A stretch of DNA of 24,076 nucleotides from Desulfobulbaceae bacterium (GTDB lineage: Bacteria; Desulfobacterota; Desulfobulbia; Desulfobulbales; Desulfocapsaceae). The stretch lies in NCBI GenBank assembly GCA_031256095.1, contig JAIRRG010000190.1, positions 1 to 24,076 on the forward strand, in the 5' to 3' direction. Shown here in pieces: positions 13,206-21,593 of this stretch. The translations under genes and the position numbers were made by a program. The notes under the pieces were generated by a model. That model was not told the origin of the DNA and made no database searches. It was given only the letters and a program-made list of their open reading frames with translations. Numbering within the stretch: the first letter of the stretch is position 1; each line of letters starts with the position of its first letter.

Positions 13206-15749
13206 ATGAAACGCCTCTGGAACAGCATCAAAGACGCTTTGGGCATCGACACGCGGCCACGCCTCAGCTCAGAAGCTTTGCAGGAGATGTTCAAGACCCG
13301 TTACCGCGCCTTCCGGGAACTGCTCACCGCCAACAGCGCCGCCCTGGAAGCGATGGCCGAAATGGAAGTGGCCGTGGCCGAAGAAAAAACCTACTCGATA
13401 TCGTTCATTCGCTCGAAATGCACGGTGATTATCGTCAATCTCTACAAGATGATCCGCAATTTGCTTCTGATGTCGGATGGCCGTTACGTCAACCTCGAAC
13501 CGGCCTTTCACCGCATTGAAGAGCAGATCATTGACATCATTGAGAAAAAAATCAGCGGTAACGATGCAGGTGAATGGCTGTTGCCAATCAACCAGGTCAA
13601 TCGAGGCATCGCCGCCCAGTGCGGCGAAAAGATGGCCAATATCGGCGAGGTGGCCACCCTGCCTGGCGTCACCATCCCGCCTGGTTTCGTGATTACGGCC
13701 AGCGCCAGCCGCGCCTTTTACCTCAATAATGATTTGTACAACGCCATCAACCGCTTTCACCATCTGATCGACATCAATGACATCGAAGACATCAGCAAGA
13801 AAAGCGAAGCCATAGGCAAACTCATTATCGACAGCCCACTACCGCCTTCCCTGGAGCAACAGATTTACGCCAATTATGACCGCTTGACGGAGCTTGCCGG
13901 CCGCGACATTCTTTTGGCGGTACGGTCGAGCGCTTTAGGTGAAGATCTGGAGCAGGCGTCGTTCGCCGGGCTATACGACAGCGTTTTGAACGTCAAGCGT
14001 GATGGCCTGATCAAGGCCTACAAGGAAGTTTTGGCCTCAAAATATTCGGCGGCGGCCATCAGCTATCGTCTGAACAAAGGCTACATGCACGAAGACAGCA
14101 CCATGTGCGTCGGCTGCATGATCATGATCGAAGCGATGGTCAGCGGCGTCTGCTACTCGCGGGCGCTCAGCGGCAACGACCAGGAGATGGATATCTTCTT
14201 TTCCCAGGGCAGCGCCGAGGGTATTGTCGATGGCACGAAAAACGCCGGCCACGCGGTCATGAACCGCGCTGCCCCCTTCCACCTGGTGGCAATGAAGCGG
14301 GCTGAAGACGGCGGCGAGGGTTTTTCAGAAGCGAAAGCCCTTGAGCTGGCGATGGTGGCTATGCGTCTGGAAGAGCATTTCGGCGCGCCGCAAGACATCG
14401 AATGGTGCCTCGATGCGGCCAATTGCCTCTATATTTTGCAAAGCCGGCCTATTTCCGCCCTCTTGTTCAGAGACCGCCAAGAAGAAGAGGAAACGGTAAT
14501 CGACGATGGGCGCCTACTGATGCGCGGCGGCGTCACCGGCTGCGGCGGCGCCGGTTGTGGCCCAGTGCGAGTGGTGCGCAATCATGCCGACATGATGGCT
14601 TTTCAGAAAGGAGAAGTTTTGCTGGTCGAGCATCCGCTGCCGGAATGGGCGCCGCTGATCCAGCAAGCCGCGGCCTTGGTCGCGGAAAGCGGCAGCGAGG
14701 CCGGGCATCTGGCCACCATCTCGCGCGAATTCGCCCTGCCGTCGCTGTTCGCCCTGGAGCAGGCCACCCACACCCTTGACGACGGCGATGATATCACGGT
14801 CGATGCCAGTAACCGGGCGATTTATCGTGGCCGGGTGGAAGAGTTGCTGCAGGAAGTCCGCAAGCAGCCCAACCTGATGAGCGGCAGCCCGGTCGAGAAA
14901 ACCATGACCGAAGTGCTGAAGCTGATCACGCCCTTAAATCTCACCGACCCCGCCTCACCGTATTTTCGCGGCGCCTACTGCAAGACCATGCACGACATTA
15001 CCCGCTTCTGCCACGAAAAGTCGGTGACCGAGATGTTCTCCTTCGGCCAGCGCTATCAATTCGCTGACGGGGCATCAAAACAAATGATCACGGAAGACGC
15101 CAAACCACTCGACTGGCACGTCATCAACCTCGCCGATGGTTTTAGCGACGATTTCGACACCAAGAGCAATTTCATCCGCATCAGCCAGATCACCTCGCAG
15201 CCGATGCAAGCCATCTGGGAAGGGATGCATGCCTATCCCTGGGAGGGCCCACCGGCCGGCGGCGTCCGCGGCATGGGCAATATCATTTTCCAGTCGGCGA
15301 TGAACCCAACGCTCGACCCGGCGATCAGTTCAGGGCTGACGAAGAAAAATTACTTCCTCATTTCCCGTAACTACTGCAACCTCAGCGTGCGTCTCGGCTA
15401 CCACTATGCTATGGTTGAAGCCTTTATCAGCAGCCTGCGCACCGAGCGTTACGTCACCTTCCGTTTCCGGGGCGGCGCCGCCGATGAAACAAACCGCGTC
15501 GGCAGAATCGAGCTGATCAGTCAGGTGTTGGAGTATTTTCAGTTCCGGGTTGAAAAGACCGGCGATGCCTTGGCCGCCCGCGTTGAAAAGCGCGAACAGA
15601 AATTTATCGCCGACCGTCTGCGGGTGCTGGGTTATCTGTGCATCCACACCCGGCAGATCGACATGGTTATCGACAATCCCCAGCACTTTCAGCGCTACCG
15701 CAACAAGTTTCAGACAGAAATCGAGGCAATGATCGGCAATGACCAGTGA
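13206..15749 (+). CDS. PEP-synthase-like phosphotransferase without the PEP/pyruvate barrel
   Basis: 847 residues. Residues 1-130 form an alpha-rich domain I do not recognise. Residues about 133-418 are the ATP-grasp domain of PEP synthase/PPDK: GEKMANIGEVATLPGVTIPPGF (in part NIGEVATLPGV), AVRSSALGED, SFAGLYDS, QDIEWCLD with Glu399, and ILQSRPI with Arg414. Residues about 430-545 are the swivelling phosphohistidine domain, with His501 in SEAGHLATISREFALPS. The last 290 residues do not resemble the PEP/pyruvate TIM barrel. It therefore should make a phosphohistidine from ATP but the acceptor is unknown, as in rifampicin phosphotransferase, which also pairs these domains with another acceptor domain. 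AAAGGAGG precedes the ATG by 12 bases. Next gene overlaps its end by 11 bases if the ATG start is used. Confidence 0.85.
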   Translation: MKRLWNSIKDALGIDTRPRLSSEALQEMFKTRYRAFRELLTANSAALEAMAEMEVAVAEEKTYSISFIRSKCTVIIVNLYKMIRNLLLMSDGRYVNLEPAFHRIEEQIIDIIEKKISGNDAGEWLLPINQVNRGIAAQCGEKMANIGEVATLPGVTIPPGFVITASASRAFYLNNDLYNAINRFHHLIDINDIEDISKKSEAIGKLIIDSPLPPSLEQQIYANYDRLTELAGRDILLAVRSSALGEDLEQASFAGLYDSVLNVKRDGLIKAYKEVLASKYSAAAISYRLNKGYMHEDSTMCVGCMIMIEAMVSGVCYSRALSGNDQEMDIFFSQGSAEGIVDGTKNAGHAVMNRAAPFHLVAMKRAEDGGEGFSEAKALELAMVAMRLEEHFGAPQDIEWCLDAANCLYILQSRPISALLFRDRQEEEETVIDDGRLLMRGGVTGCGGAGCGPVRVVRNHADMMAFQKGEVLLVEHPLPEWAPLIQQAAALVAESGSEAGHLATISREFALPSLFALEQATHTLDDGDDITVDASNRAIYRGRVEELLQEVRKQPNLMSGSPVEKTMTEVLKLITPLNLTDPASPYFRGAYCKTMHDITRFCHEKSVTEMFSFGQRYQFADGASKQMITEDAKPLDWHVINLADGFSDDFDTKSNFIRISQITSQPMQAIWEGMHAYPWEGPPAGGVRGMGNIIFQSAMNPTLDPAISSGLTKKNYFLISRNYCNLSVRLGYHYAMVEAFISSLRTERYVTFRFRGGAADETNRVGRIELISQVLEYFQFRVEKTGDALAARVEKREQKFIADRLRVLGYLCIHTRQIDMVIDNPQHFQRYRNKFQTEIEAMIGNDQ

Positions 15750-16167
15750 ACGACATTTCAAACCGGAGGCTATCCTGAACATCCGTCTTCTTGTGGTTGA
15801 TGACGAGGATGACTTTCGGGAAATCATTCATAAACGCATGAGCCGCTTCGGCGTCAACCCGAATTTGGCTGCCTGCTGCTCGGACGCCCTGGCCAGCATG
15901 GAAGCCCAGCCTGCCGACGTGGTGATCTTGGATGTGGCCATGCCAGGAATGGACGGCATCCAATGCCTCGGCAAAATCAAGGGACGCTGGCCGCTGGCCG
16001 AGGTCATTATCCTCACCGGCCACGCCTCGGTTAAATCGGGTATGGATGGTATGCAGCGCGGCGCCTTCGATTACTGCCTGAAACCGATAGATGTCATGGA
16101 ACTACTGGAGAAAGTTGAACTGGCGGCCCAGAAGACGCTGGTCAACAGAGAGGAAGGAATGGCCTGA
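15739..16167 (+). CDS. Stand-alone CheY-like response regulator
   Basis: 142 residues from the ATG at 15739, a single receiver with no output domain. LLVVDDEDDF supplies the acidic pair, Asp65 in VVILDVAMPGMDG is the phosphoacceptor, ILTGHAS holds the Thr, and LKPID the Lys. It resembles the frameshifted receiver earlier in the operon. The start is uncertain: GGAGG at 15765-15769 sits 5 bases before an in-frame CTG at 15775, which would give a typical receiver N-terminus (NIRLLVVDDE), whereas the ATG overlaps the previous gene and has only a distant GAGG. Likely phosphorylated by one of the two local kinases. Last gene of the operon. Confidence 0.9.
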   Translation: MTSERHFKPEAILNIRLLVVDDEDDFREIIHKRMSRFGVNPNLAACCSDALASMEAQPADVVILDVAMPGMDGIQCLGKIKGRWPLAEVIILTGHASVKSGMDGMQRGAFDYCLKPIDVMELLEKVELAAQKTLVNREEGMA

Positions 16168-16172
16168 ACAAG

Positions 16173-16203
16173 CACGGGGCGCCCGACCATGGTACGCCCC
16201 GTG
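16173..16203. terminator. Terminator between convergent operons
   Basis: CACGGGGCG and CGCCCCGTG form a perfect 9-bp stem around a 13-nt loop. On the plus strand ACACTTCTTTC follows, a modest T-rich tail. It sits between the plus operon ending at 16167 and the minus cluster ending at 16230, so it may serve both. Confidence 0.7.
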
Positions 16204-16229
16204 ACACTTCTTTCTGATGCCAATACCGA

Positions 16230-16967
16230 TTATTTCGCCGGGGTGGTGGGCGCGTCCGCCTTTTTCGGCGGCTCGATACCCAGCAGCTCGACATCGAAGA
16301 GCAGAACCGAATTCGGTTCGATGACCGGCGGCAGGCCGCTTTCGCCATAGGCGAGATCGGCGGGGACAACCAGCCGGTATTTCGAGCCAACGGGCATCAA
16401 TTGCAGGGCCTCCGTCCAGCCGGGGATAAGCTGGGAGACTGGCATGGTTGGTGGCGCCCCGCGTTTCGCTGAGCTGTCAAATTCCTTGCCGTTGATGAAC
16501 GAACCGGTGTAGTTGAATTTAACAACATCATCCGGCCCAGGCTTCGGGCCATCACCCTTGAGCAGAACCTCATACTGCAAACCGCTTTTCGTCTCGACCA
16601 CACCTTTTTTCTTTCTATTGCCGTCAAGATAGGCCTTGCCGGCAGCGGCGTTCTTCTCTTGCAGGGCGCTCAGTTGTGCCGCCTGTTTCGCCTGCATCTT
16701 TTCGGAGAATTCCTGCAAAACCTGACCCACTTCCTCCTTGGTCATCGCTGGTTGTTTGCCGGTGTAAGCGTCGGTGATGCCCCTGGTCAGATTTTCAAGT
16801 TGGATTTCCTCGCCCATCTCCTTGAAATAACCGCCGACATCAAGCCCGGTGGCATAACTGAGTTTTTCCTGAAAAGTCGTGAGCTTCGGAGCCTGTTTGG
16901 TATCCTGGGCATAGAGCGCCACCGGCAACAGTAAAGTTAACGCCAAAGCCGCGATTGTTTTTTTCAT
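16230..16967 (-). CDS. fkpA: FKBP-type peptidyl-prolyl isomerase, FkpA/Mip type
   Basis: 245 residues. A signal peptide (1-20, MKKTIAALALTLLLPVALYA, cleavage before QDT) sends it to the periplasm. An N-terminal dimerisation domain (about 33-125) has the family's SYATGLDVG start and a long helix. The FKBP catalytic domain (about 135-232) has VKFNYTGSFINGKEFDSS, IPGWTEALQLMPVGSKYRLVVP (in part) and YGESGLPPVIEPNSVLLFDVEL. It speeds proline isomerisation in exported proteins and may act as a chaperone. AAGGAG lies 6 bases before the ATG. It is the last gene of the proS-relA-smr cluster, 58 bp after the Smr-like gene. Confidence 0.94.
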   Translation of the reverse strand: MKKTIAALALTLLLPVALYAQDTKQAPKLTTFQEKLSYATGLDVGGYFKEMGEEIQLENLTRGITDAYTGKQPAMTKEEVGQVLQEFSEKMQAKQAAQLSALQEKNAAAGKAYLDGNRKKKGVVETKSGLQYEVLLKGDGPKPGPDDVVKFNYTGSFINGKEFDSSAKRGAPPTMPVSQLIPGWTEALQLMPVGSKYRLVVPADLAYGESGLPPVIEPNSVLLFDVELLGIEPPKKADAPTTPAK

Positions 16968-16995
16968 GCTTTTCTCCTTATTGATGAAAACGACT

Positions 16996-17014
16996 TTCCC
17001 CGAGCAGCGGGGAA
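16996..17014. other. Hairpin between the Smr-like gene and fkpA
   Basis: TTCCCCG and CGGGGAA form a perfect 7-bp stem around a 5-nt loop. On the minus strand AGTCGTTTTC follows, so it could partly terminate transcription ahead of fkpA or stabilise its mRNA. Confidence 0.45.
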
Positions 17015-17025
17015 TGATCCGCCTC

Positions 17026-17475
17026 TCACAACACTACCATGGTAACGCCGGGATTGCTCACCTGGCAATCCCGATAGTTATCCAGTTGCGGGAAACGCTT
17101 CAACAGATTTTTGCCTTGGGGACGGCGTTTCCCCAAATTTTCCCCATGGATGAAATCGGCGATTTCTCCTTTTCCCCGCAAAATATCCAGATATTTCCGG
17201 CACTCGTCACGGATGATACCGCCCTTGCCGGAAGAACCGTAACCATGCACCACAGACAGTACTCGCACACCTCGCGTCTGTGCCGCGCCGATGCTGGCAG
17301 TTAATAGCCGCAAAGCCTCATCAACTGATGGCATCCCCTCTTTGATACTGACTTGCCGGTAGCAAAATGCCATGGGCGCAGGCAGATCGGCGAAAGTCTC
17401 GGCCAAGGTCTCGCCGCAGTACGGGCAACGTCCGTCGTTCCCGGCCTGGGAATTGCCGCAGCAAGGGCAATCCAT
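17026..17475 (-). CDS. Small zinc-ribbon protein with Smr-like domain
   Basis: 149 residues. The N-terminus has a zinc-ribbon-like pair, CPCC (3-6) and CPYC (17-20). The C-terminal part (about 40-115) looks like a small Smr domain: a helix with VDEALRLLTASIG, then VRVLSVVHGYGSSGKGGI (in part HGYGSSGKG, 77-85), which matches the HGxGxG nucleic-acid motif of Smr proteins. Smr domains nick or bind DNA or RNA; this one has no MutS2 part. It ends GVTMVVL. It starts 10 bp after relA on the same strand, so it is cotranscribed. A link to stringent response or ribosome rescue is only suggested by position. Confidence 0.75.
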   Translation of the reverse strand: MDCPCCGNSQAGNDGRCPYCGETLAETFADLPAPMAFCYRQVSIKEGMPSVDEALRLLTASIGAAQTRGVRVLSVVHGYGSSGKGGIIRDECRKYLDILRGKGEIADFIHGENLGKRRPQGKNLLKRFPQLDNYRDCQVSNPGVTMVVL

Positions 17476-17485
17476 CGTCTCTGCT

Positions 17486-19642
17486 CTAAATCCGCCGCGC
17501 CGACAGCACGGAGGAATGCTGCCGCAGGTGGCCGATGATTCGCTGTAACTGGTCGCGGTCTTTCACTTCGACAAACACCTTGTAGCCCAAAGCGTCGTCA
17601 AGCACGGTCGGCTGCGGGCTGATCTCGAGGATATTACCATGATCGTTGCCGATCACCGAGGCAACATCGGCCACCACGCCGTGGCGGTTGGCGATGAGGA
17701 GCTGCAAACCGACACGGTAGTAGGTGTCACCGCCCAACGACCAACTGACATCAATCCAGCGTCTCGGGTCAGAAGCCTGAAGGTTCGGGCAGCCGGCCTT
17801 GTGGATGGAAACTCCCTTGCCCTGGGTGATGAAACCGATGATGTCGTCGCCAGGCACCGGGCTGCAACATTGGCTGACCTTGACCAAAACGCCATCAACG
17901 CCGGTAATGCTAATCCCCGGCTTGTCGCGCATGTCAGTGGATGACGGCACCGGCGGCGGCGGCGCGCTCTCATCGGTATCGGGTTTCGGCGGTTGCAGGA
18001 TGCGTTCGAGCAGCTGGAGGTTGATCACCCCAGAGCCAACCTTGGTCAGCATGTCGTCGAGGCTGACACAGCGCAGTTCTTTCAGCAGATGACGGATATG
18101 GCCGGTGCGAATCAGTTTTTTCAGGGTAGTATTGTGCTTTTTCAGTTCGCGGTCGCAGATTTCCCGACCGAGACTGAGTGATTTTTCCTTTTCCTCACGG
18201 CGCAGCCAGGCGCGGATACAGGTGCGGGCGCGTCCGGTTTTGACCAGATCGAGCCAGTCGCGGTGCGGCATCCGGCTGGACGAGGTGAGGATTTCCACGA
18301 CATCGCCGCTTTGCAGTTGGTATTTCAGTGGCACCAGCTTGCCGTTGACCTTGGCGCCGAAACAGTGGTGACCAACCTCGGTATGGACGGCGTAGGCAAA
18401 GTCGATCGGGCAACTGCCCAAAGGCAGTTCCTTGACGGCGCCACCCGGCGTGATGGCGTAGACCGCTTCCGAGTAAAACAGCTCGCTGCGGACAGTATCG
18501 AGGAATTCCTTCGGGTCTTCCACCTCTTGCAGGGTGGCGACGAGCTTTTTCAGCTCTTTGAACAGGCGGGCGTCGTCTTCGTGGGCTTTCTGTCCCTCTT
18601 TATACGCCCAATGGGCGGCAACACCTTCCTGGGCCACGCGGTCCATCTCTTCGGTGCGGATTTGAATTTCGATGAAATGGCCGCCCGGTCCAATCACCGT
18701 CGTGTGCATCGATTGATAGTTATTTGCTTTTGGCATTGAGATGAAATCTTTGATCCGATGCTGCAATGGCTTCCAGTTGGCGTGGATGATGCCCAAAGCC
18801 TCGTAGCATTCACGCACCGTGTCAACGATCACCCGGAAAGCCACCTTGTCATACACCTTGTCGATGGGAATTTTCTGGGCCACAAGCTTTTTGTAGATCG
18901 AATACAGATGCTTGGGACGGCCAGTGATGCGCAGCGGCGCCACATTCGCCGCCGCCAGCATCTCGCGAATGACCGTAATGGTCCGGTCGACATAATCCTG
19001 ACGCTCGGACAGGCTGGCGTCCATCTTTGAGCTGATGTCTTCATATTCGTCAGGATAGAGATAGTGGAAGGCAAAATCCTCCAACTCCCGCTTCATCCAG
19101 TCGATACCCAGACGGCTGGCCAGGGGCGCGTACAGCTCCATGGTTTCCTGGGCGATTTCCGCCTGCCGCTCACGGTTAAGCGTTTCCAAAAGCGGCATGT
19201 CCTGCAGACGATCGACCAAACGCACCAAGAGGACGCGGACATCCGAGGCGATGGCGACCAGCATCTTGCGGACATTTTCCGCCTGACTTACCAGCTTCGA
19301 GTTGTAGGGGAGGTTGTCTATCTTCGTCGCGCCAGCAACGATCCCGGCCAGTGTGTCATCAAACAGATCGCGCAGGCGCTCAATTTTCATATCGCCATGT
19401 TTGATGACGCCATGGAGCAGCCCAGCCAAAACCGAATTGATGTCAAAACGCATAGCGGCCAGCGTACAGGCGACATCAAGGGCATGGACGACATAAGGCT
19501 CGCCGGAAAAATGCTTCTGCCCCTGATGCGCCTTGCATACCACCTCCCAAGCCTTGTCAATGCGGGCCAGGTCGGCGGCATGGAGGTATTCGCCGGCGAT
19601 CACCTTCAAACGTTCCGGGTTGTCCTGGGCAAAATATGGCAT
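17486..19642 (-). CDS. relA: RelA/SpoT family (p)ppGpp synthetase with degenerate hydrolase domain
   Basis: 718 residues with the full long-RSH order: HD (about 25-180), synthetase (about 200-350), TGS (about 390-455), helical, CC/zinc-finger (VSQCCSPVPGDDIIGF) and C-terminal ACT (about 640-718). The HD domain keeps His53, His77 and Asp144 but has Gly78, Lys81, His82, Asp148 and Leu151 where active hydrolases have Asp, Glu, Asp, Asn and Thr; Arg44 is also changed. Hydrolysis is therefore unlikely. The synthetase has GRPKHLYSIYKK, RIKD (296-299) and NYQSMHTTV, so it should make (p)ppGpp on the ribosome. It lies 59 bp after proS. Confidence 0.93.
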   Translation of the reverse strand: MPYFAQDNPERLKVIAGEYLHAADLARIDKAWEVVCKAHQGQKHFSGEPYVVHALDVACTLAAMRFDINSVLAGLLHGVIKHGDMKIERLRDLFDDTLAGIVAGATKIDNLPYNSKLVSQAENVRKMLVAIASDVRVLLVRLVDRLQDMPLLETLNRERQAEIAQETMELYAPLASRLGIDWMKRELEDFAFHYLYPDEYEDISSKMDASLSERQDYVDRTITVIREMLAAANVAPLRITGRPKHLYSIYKKLVAQKIPIDKVYDKVAFRVIVDTVRECYEALGIIHANWKPLQHRIKDFISMPKANNYQSMHTTVIGPGGHFIEIQIRTEEMDRVAQEGVAAHWAYKEGQKAHEDDARLFKELKKLVATLQEVEDPKEFLDTVRSELFYSEAVYAITPGGAVKELPLGSCPIDFAYAVHTEVGHHCFGAKVNGKLVPLKYQLQSGDVVEILTSSSRMPHRDWLDLVKTGRARTCIRAWLRREEKEKSLSLGREICDRELKKHNTTLKKLIRTGHIRHLLKELRCVSLDDMLTKVGSGVINLQLLERILQPPKPDTDESAPPPPVPSSTDMRDKPGISITGVDGVLVKVSQCCSPVPGDDIIGFITQGKGVSIHKAGCPNLQASDPRRWIDVSWSLGGDTYYRVGLQLLIANRHGVVADVASVIGNDHGNILEISPQPTVLDDALGYKVFVEVKDRDQLQRIIGHLRQHSSVLSARRI

Positions 19643-19701
19643 ATCCTATCCATTAACAACGAAAACGGCTTGCGGGGCAATGCCCCGTGCCACCGGGAAA
19701 G

Positions 19702-21420
19702 TTAATGTTCGGGCATGGCGGCGTCAATGCGCCCGCGCAACAGCGCGGCAACGTTTTCCGGCGCCACTTCTTCGCTGGCGCTAGAGTGTCTTTCCCGCAA
19801 CTCGACCAGGCCCTTGGTCAAAAATGTCTTGCCCACCGTCAGCCGGAACGGCATCCCCAACAGGTCGGCGTCTTTGAATTTGGCGCCGGGCCGCTCGTCG
19901 CGGTCGTCAAGCAAGACGTCGATGCCAGCCCGCTGCAATTCCGCATACAATTTTTCGGCGCAGGCGGTGATTTTTTCATCATTAATACCAAGATTGACAA
20001 TCATTACCTGGTATGGAGCCAGCGGCAGCGGAAAAATAATACCATGTTCGTCATGATTCTGCTCGATACATGCAGCGACGACGCGGCTGACGCCGATGCC
20101 ATAACAGCCCATGACAAAAGGCCGTTCCTGACCATCTTGATCCTGAAAAGTCGCCCCCATCGCTTCAGAATAGCCGGTGCCCAGTTTGAAAACATGACCA
20201 ACCTCAATGCCTTCGGTCATCTCGAAAGCGCCGCCGCACAGCGGGCAACGGTCACTGGTCGTGACACGGCGCAGGTCGCCAACGCGGGCGGCCTCGACCC
20301 GAAAATCCCGTCCCGGCGCCACGTGCCGCAGGTGGAAATTTTTCTCGCCGGCGCCAACCACGCATTCGCCCATGGCCATCACCTCCTGGTCGGCGTAAAT
20401 TGGGATATTCAGGCCGACCGGGCCGAGATAACCCGGCGGCATCCTGGTGACGGCAAAGGCCTCGTCGTCTGAGGCCGCGACAATATCCACCGCCTTAATC
20501 ATGTTTTTTACTTTCACCGGCTCGACTTCCCGGTCGCCGCGCACCAAAATCGCCACCGGCTTGCCGTCGGCCAGATAGACCATGGTTTTGACCAGTTCCG
20601 ACGCCTTAATGCCTAAAAAAGCGCAGACATCGGCAACCTTTTTTTTGCCTGGTGTCTCAATTTTTTCACTGGTCGCCGTCGTCGGCTGAACGGGTGCGAG
20701 CGCGGCAATGGCCGCTTTTTCGACGTTGGCGGCATAATCGCAGGCGCTGCAAGCGACGACGGTATCCTCGCCGGTTTTGGCTAAGACCATAAATTCATGG
20801 GAAAAATTGCCGCCTATAGCGCCAGAGTCAGCCTGGACGGCGCGGAAGCGCAGGCCGCAGCGGTTGAAAATCCGCTTGTAGGCTTCATACATCTTCCAGT
20901 ATGAGGCCTCGGCCCCGGCGTCGTCGGCGTCGAAGGAATAAGCATCCTTCATAAGAAATTCCCGGCCGCGCATCAGGCCAAAACGCGGCCTAATTTCATC
21001 ACGAAATTTGGTCTGGATCTGGTAGAGATTGACCGGCAGGTCACGGTAGGAATGCAATTCTTTACGAATCAGGTCGGTGATGACTTCCTCGTGCGTTGGC
21101 CCGAGACAGGATTCGCGGTCATGGCGGTCAGTGAAACGCAGCAGTTCCGGCCCGTATTTGATGTAACGCCCGGATTCTTTCCACAAATCGGCAGGCTGCA
21201 CCATCGGCATCATCAGCTCAATGGCCCCGGCCCGGTTCATCTCCTCGCGGACAATTTGCTCGACGCGGCGGATCGCTGCCAAACCATAAGGCAGATAGGT
21301 ATAGACGCCAGCCGTCAGTTTACGGATGCAGCCAGCCCGCATCATGAGACGATGACTAACCACCTCGGCTTCGGCGGGGTCTTCTTTTAAGGTCGGGATA
21401 AAAGCCTGTGAATAGCGCAT
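19702..21420 (-). CDS. proS: Prolyl-tRNA synthetase, bacterial type with editing domain
   Basis: 572 residues, standard length for bacterial-type ProRS. It charges tRNA-Pro with proline. The start MRYSQAFIPTLKEDPAEAEV is typical. Class II motif 1 lies in the AGVYTYLPYGLA region, motif 2 in KFRDEIRPRFGLMRGREFLM (about 138-157), and motif 3 in CYGIGVSRVVAA. The inserted YbaK-like editing domain (about 225-400) deacylates Ala-tRNA-Pro. The anticodon-binding domain is at the C-terminus with LLDDRDERPGAKFKDADL. AAGGA lies about 12 bases before the ATG. It is the first gene of the minus-strand cluster. No T-box leader was seen upstream. Confidence 0.96.
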   Translation of the reverse strand: MRYSQAFIPTLKEDPAEAEVVSHRLMMRAGCIRKLTAGVYTYLPYGLAAIRRVEQIVREEMNRAGAIELMMPMVQPADLWKESGRYIKYGPELLRFTDRHDRESCLGPTHEEVITDLIRKELHSYRDLPVNLYQIQTKFRDEIRPRFGLMRGREFLMKDAYSFDADDAGAEASYWKMYEAYKRIFNRCGLRFRAVQADSGAIGGNFSHEFMVLAKTGEDTVVACSACDYAANVEKAAIAALAPVQPTTATSEKIETPGKKKVADVCAFLGIKASELVKTMVYLADGKPVAILVRGDREVEPVKVKNMIKAVDIVAASDDEAFAVTRMPPGYLGPVGLNIPIYADQEVMAMGECVVGAGEKNFHLRHVAPGRDFRVEAARVGDLRRVTTSDRCPLCGGAFEMTEGIEVGHVFKLGTGYSEAMGATFQDQDGQERPFVMGCYGIGVSRVVAACIEQNHDEHGIIFPLPLAPYQVMIVNLGINDEKITACAEKLYAELQRAGIDVLLDDRDERPGAKFKDADLLGMPFRLTVGKTFLTKGLVELRERHSSASEEVAPENVAALLRGRIDAAMPEH

Positions 21421-21460
21421 GGGTGATTTGAATCCTTATCATGTTGAAAAAATTAAAGAA

Positions 21461-21556
21461 ATAGGGTCATAGCTGGTAGAGAGAGAAAGCTTTGCACATG
21501 CTGAGGACGGGTTTTATCAAATCTTGGTGTCTATGGTTAAAGCGAAACTCAGACCC
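21461..21556. repeat. Facing GGGTC-type inverted motifs
   Basis: ATAGGGTCATAG on the plus strand near 21461 and AAAGGGTCTGAG on the minus strand near 21549-21560 face outward-inward around about 85 bp with no gene. They resemble the flanks of small palindromic or REP-associated elements; weak evidence. Confidence 0.2.
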
Positions 21557-21593
21557 TTTCAAATGAAAATAAAATGTGTGTTTTTGCAAGCCC

